In this document: one piece after another, positions 60,546 to 64,000 of the stretch | Position numbering within the stretch: the first letter of the stretch is position 1 | How the letters are laid out: every line of letters begins with the position of its first letter | Program-made: the position numbers and the translations under genes | Notes under the pieces: model-generated | What the model was told of the DNA's origin: nothing | The model's database searches: none | Seen by the model: the letters and a program-made list of their open reading frames with translations, nothing else | Assembly (NCBI GenBank): GCA_026874595.1 | Contig: CM049306.1 | Span: 76,631,642 to 76,695,641, forward strand | DNA length: 64,000 bases | Direction of reading: 5' to 3' | Origin: Sipunculus nudus | Taxonomy: Eukaryota > Annelida > Sipuncula > Golfingiida > Sipunculidae

Positions 60546-63500
60546 AGCATATCCATTAATATCTATATAAATACATATTCAGTATTTTGCTATGTCGTTG
60601 TTTATTCTATCCGTGTATATCTTGAATATAAATTATTACGATTCTAAAACATGTAACATTCTCCGAGTCGGGGCACCAGAATACATTTTCATACACTTAT
60701 TACGGTGGGAGTGTGTAATAACCTTTCAATTTAATCAATGTGTTTTTCATTTACCTGGTCGCGGTCGTCTGGGGTTAACCCAGTCGGCGCGAAGTATCAG
60801 TTATAGAAAACATACGGAAGAAATCTAGACCTCGTGTATCATTAGGACCTGGTATGATCACCACGTGCCGTAACGTGCCCGTCATTGTTCAAGCGCCCAC
60901 CTTATTCCGGCTGATTACCACCGTTCATGACATTCAATGCGGCTCGGGCCTACAGAACTGAGCAGACGACAGTCTTCCTCTCAGCATGTAACCGGAGCGT
61001 AGTAATAAGGCTCGGTTCACAGATGAGGCTTCCAGACTAACATCCATTTTTAACAGCCTGATAAATGGAGAAAAACATGTGGTCTGGACAGGTGCATGTG
61101 CGCGCGAGCCATCCTGGCTTCCACTGTGAGCGATTTACGGTTCTTTCACATCGCCTGGACTGTCATTGGTTCGTTAGTTACGCCGGCCTGTCATGCAGCA
61201 AATCGGCGGGACTACTCGATGCTTGCCAACAATGTTCAACGGGTAGTTAGTCATGGCAGGCCGCAGTCAAAAGTCACTCGCCGGGCCTTTCTGCTTCTTA
61301 GACCACCATTCCATACATCCAAAACACCATTTATCATGTCTTTATTTGTATTCGTGTTGTACATACCCGTAACCTTTACCATTATAATGTCTGAGTGGTC
61401 TTGTCACAGGCAAGATAAGATTTGTGGACCAGAACGCTTGAAGGATTCTCCACCATAAACAAGGAGTAGTCATATCATTTGCAAACATTACTGACTGCAA
61501 AATCCTTTGACGGATTAAATATTCTTGTTTATATACCTCTGTAGGTCTTTTTTTTCTAGATTTTGAGAAGCACATGCAGTTCATTTTCTTAAGCGTTTCA
61601 TGTATGTGAATAATTTTATATAGTATATAGTACATGGTATACAAGGACGGTGTTATGGTAGCATACAGGTAAGCCGTGTGGATGCATGTTTGATTTTTAC
61701 CATTAAAATTCTCTTTTATAGATTTGGTCCCATATATATGATAAAGATATACCATTATATTGAAGGTCAATTCAGGTAAACTTGAATCATAATGAAATGA
61801 TATGAAGCTATTCTTCAGCTGTAAAATGATATAACTAAAGAACATTGATATTTTTGTGTATTTCCAGTATGTTTTTTAACAGATGTGTGAATAGATTACC
61901 ATGGAATCACTTAAAATATGGACAATTCTTCAGAAGTTTTTTTTTTCTGTAGTTCCATATATATCTTTGGTAATTAAGATTGTACTATAACTTATGAACT
62001 TTGTTGAAGATTTAGCCTCTTAAATTCACATTTACATTTTTAGTTTAAACTGAAGCAGTCCTTAAAGAGAAATTTTTAAGTCACTTTCAATGTGTTTGAA
62101 CATTTGAATAAAAAAAATACTTGTTCCATATACGTTCCGCGACAATGGACTTATTTTCGGTGTACTTAAGTGTGTGGGACGATTGTGCATCGGACGAATT
62201 TATCTAAGTATTATAAAACCTCATTCTGGCATCCCAAGGACGAATGACATCACATGACGTCATCGACTGTCCATCTCTGCCCCCTCCAGTAGGATTCAAT
62301 CATATATTGTTCCCACAGTGACCCCGCCGATTTGAGAACAAATAATTTTAATATACACATCATTTTGAGTGATTTTTCGTGGTTTCTAAATTGCGTGCAG
62401 GCTACCATGCACCGATAACAGCCGAACTGCCTTCGGCAATGACCGGAATACCTGCGTACACAGACACCACCTGACACAGAAACTTCAAGGAAGGTTTAAG
62501 GACTATTGTACATGCACATGAGTAACCCCTGCTGTCGGTGACGGATTTAAGAATGTTTGGCCTGGCATTTGACCCAATATCTGACCCATATGAATGGTCA
62601 GTAAATGTGAAAACAAGTGTCTCCACTGCAGATCCCTTTTTCACTCAAGTCTTATGTGAGCAAGCAAAATGGTTAATCTCACAATTCATCCAGGTAATCC
62701 TTTTGCCTAATGGTGAAATGACCGCAGCAAGTGTCGCTGCACTATCACCTAGCATTTACATCTTATATCAACAATTCTGGAAACAGCTGTATATATCACG
62801 TTACTTTCCTAGAAAGCACGTGTTTAAGTTCTGTTTATATTTACAATACCCCGTCATGCAAAATAGATCCACTGGTTTATCAATATACAAAAACCTTTGG
62901 TTCCGCTTCTGCAACTAACGAGGTATGCATATGACCGTTTCTTTTTCTTTATATAGGAACAGCTTCCTTGCCTTAAAACATACTCCGAATTTACCTTTCA
63001 TTTATTCCTGACATCAATCTATCCTTTACAGGTCAAACATAAAATAATATATGTACCCAGTCAAAGATTTTCGAAAATCTGATGCCCTCGCGTCCCATTC
63101 CGGTTCGCAAATGCAAACGTCCTCACTGCCCAGGTCTTCAATGTAAACACGTATGAATTTCTTGCCATAAGCATGGCGCCACAAAATAAGTGTAAACATA
63201 TTTGTACATATCTTTTAATCCCATTGCACGTAAATCTATATTTTGTTTTAACTTTTAAGTGAGCCAACATACTTCAGCTCTCATTTAATACCCCCCCCCC
63301 CCCCATTCCCGATAAAATATTTCCGGTTACCGGGTTTATCAGCTAGTATATATGATATACATATACAGTTGTGGCATGTATATACCGCATGTTTATATGA
63401 ATAAAACACACAACCGTTCGGACATTTCTACTCTTGGTTAACCACATCTGACGATCGGGGAGTAGGATCAACAAGGGCGAGAAAACAATTACAATTCACA

Positions 63501-64000
63501 TCTGTACATTTAAGGTTTTTTGTGAACTCACTGACTTTTTTAAAGTCACATATAGCCGGACATAAAGGCACGCAGGTGGCAGGTAAACCGGCGGGAACAA
63601 TGAGATTAGATTCAATTGACTGGGGGCCACTGTTCGTGCCAGGTCGGTATTATGGGAATGACCTAACGGGCTACACATGGGCCGTCAAAAAGCTTCCTTG
63701 ACAAAATTTCCTGAGTACTGTTTATTATTACATCCTATGTCACAGAGCTTGATTGATGTTAGCCGCAGGTAGGGCAGGTTCGCCGTGCGCGACCATCGTG
63801 ATCTGAATAGTGAAATATAGCCAGGAAAACCTTTCATGAATTATGTATTACATCAATCCATTACTGTAAAATACCGGTGGGTGGCCATAGGTGCATATAG
63901 GTAGTCCCGTATCTGGCCTAATTGAATTATCCTTATTTCTCTCTCTCTCTTTGCATGGCTGGCATAATAAAGTAATACCCTGTAGACACAAAGCTGGGAA
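60546..64000. other. Intergenic to window edge, no gene seen
   Basis: The stretch 60750-61300 is less AT-rich, and the minus strand holds a 167-codon open frame at 61342-61845 without a recognised domain. A C run of 14 lies at 63291-63304. I cannot support an exon here. Confidence 0.4.

Noticed and set aside
61342-61845. 167-codon minus-strand open frame, the longest outside the minisatellite
   Set aside because: AT-driven composition (many Tyr, Ile, Lys), no known motif and no splice sites that would join it to anything.

Overview
The window is metazoan nuclear DNA. It is AT-rich and gene-poor, with introns, eukaryotic splice sites, many microsatellites and several families of small DNA transposons. 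The only gene I identify with confidence is the N-terminal half of a Max-dimerization (MXD/MAD/MXI1) bHLH repressor on the minus strand. Its exon layout includes a 30-nt exon carrying most of the basic region. The mixture of hAT, pogo/Tc1 and Harbinger MITEs, tandem repeats built on AGGTCAAGGTCA and very long (AT)n arrays fits a marine invertebrate, most likely a lophotrochozoan such as a mollusc. The species assignment is inference.

Layout. Positions 1-11181 (minus strand): MXD-like gene with exon 1 at 11061-11181 (Sin3-interaction helix), exon 2 at 10822-10906, exon 3 at 9501-9530 and exon 4 at 1393-1507 (HLH). The leucine zipper and C-terminus are not seen and should lie beyond the left edge. 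The introns are nearly free of long microsatellites. Positions 11182-12720: 5' flank and putative promoter. From about 12.7 kb to the end the character changes: (AT)n, (CT)n, (GA)n and poly-G/poly-C tracts occur every one to two kilobases and no recognised gene is present. Three possible coding exons (near 16.8, 48.3 and 50.4 kb) are listed with low confidence.

Repeats of note are: a 1.6-kb minisatellite (about 18.62-20.21 kb) of 54-bp and 46-bp units with a 3-4-5-6 higher-order staircase; a 1,924-bp hAT-type element (29667-31590) with perfect 11-bp terminal inverted repeats and a perfect 8-bp target duplication; a 185-bp pogo/Tc1-type MITE (39685-39869); a 360-bp PIF/Harbinger-type MITE (54702-55061); several hAT-type MITE pieces with GCGGATCC ends; a 360-bp dispersed element present in opposite orientations at 33.7-34.06 and 56.71-57.1 kb; degenerate tandem repeats at 22.26-23.12, 24.2-24.7, 34.9-35.25, 49.5-50.06 and 55.36-55.57 kb; and a 130-bp foldback at 33.27-33.40 kb.

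No rRNA gene, intact tRNA gene, CRISPR array, bacterial operon or autonomous transposase was recognised. No new multi-gene system is supported. The most unusual structures are the minisatellite staircase, the hAT element with unknown cargo and the two-copy element with a partly conserved reading frame.
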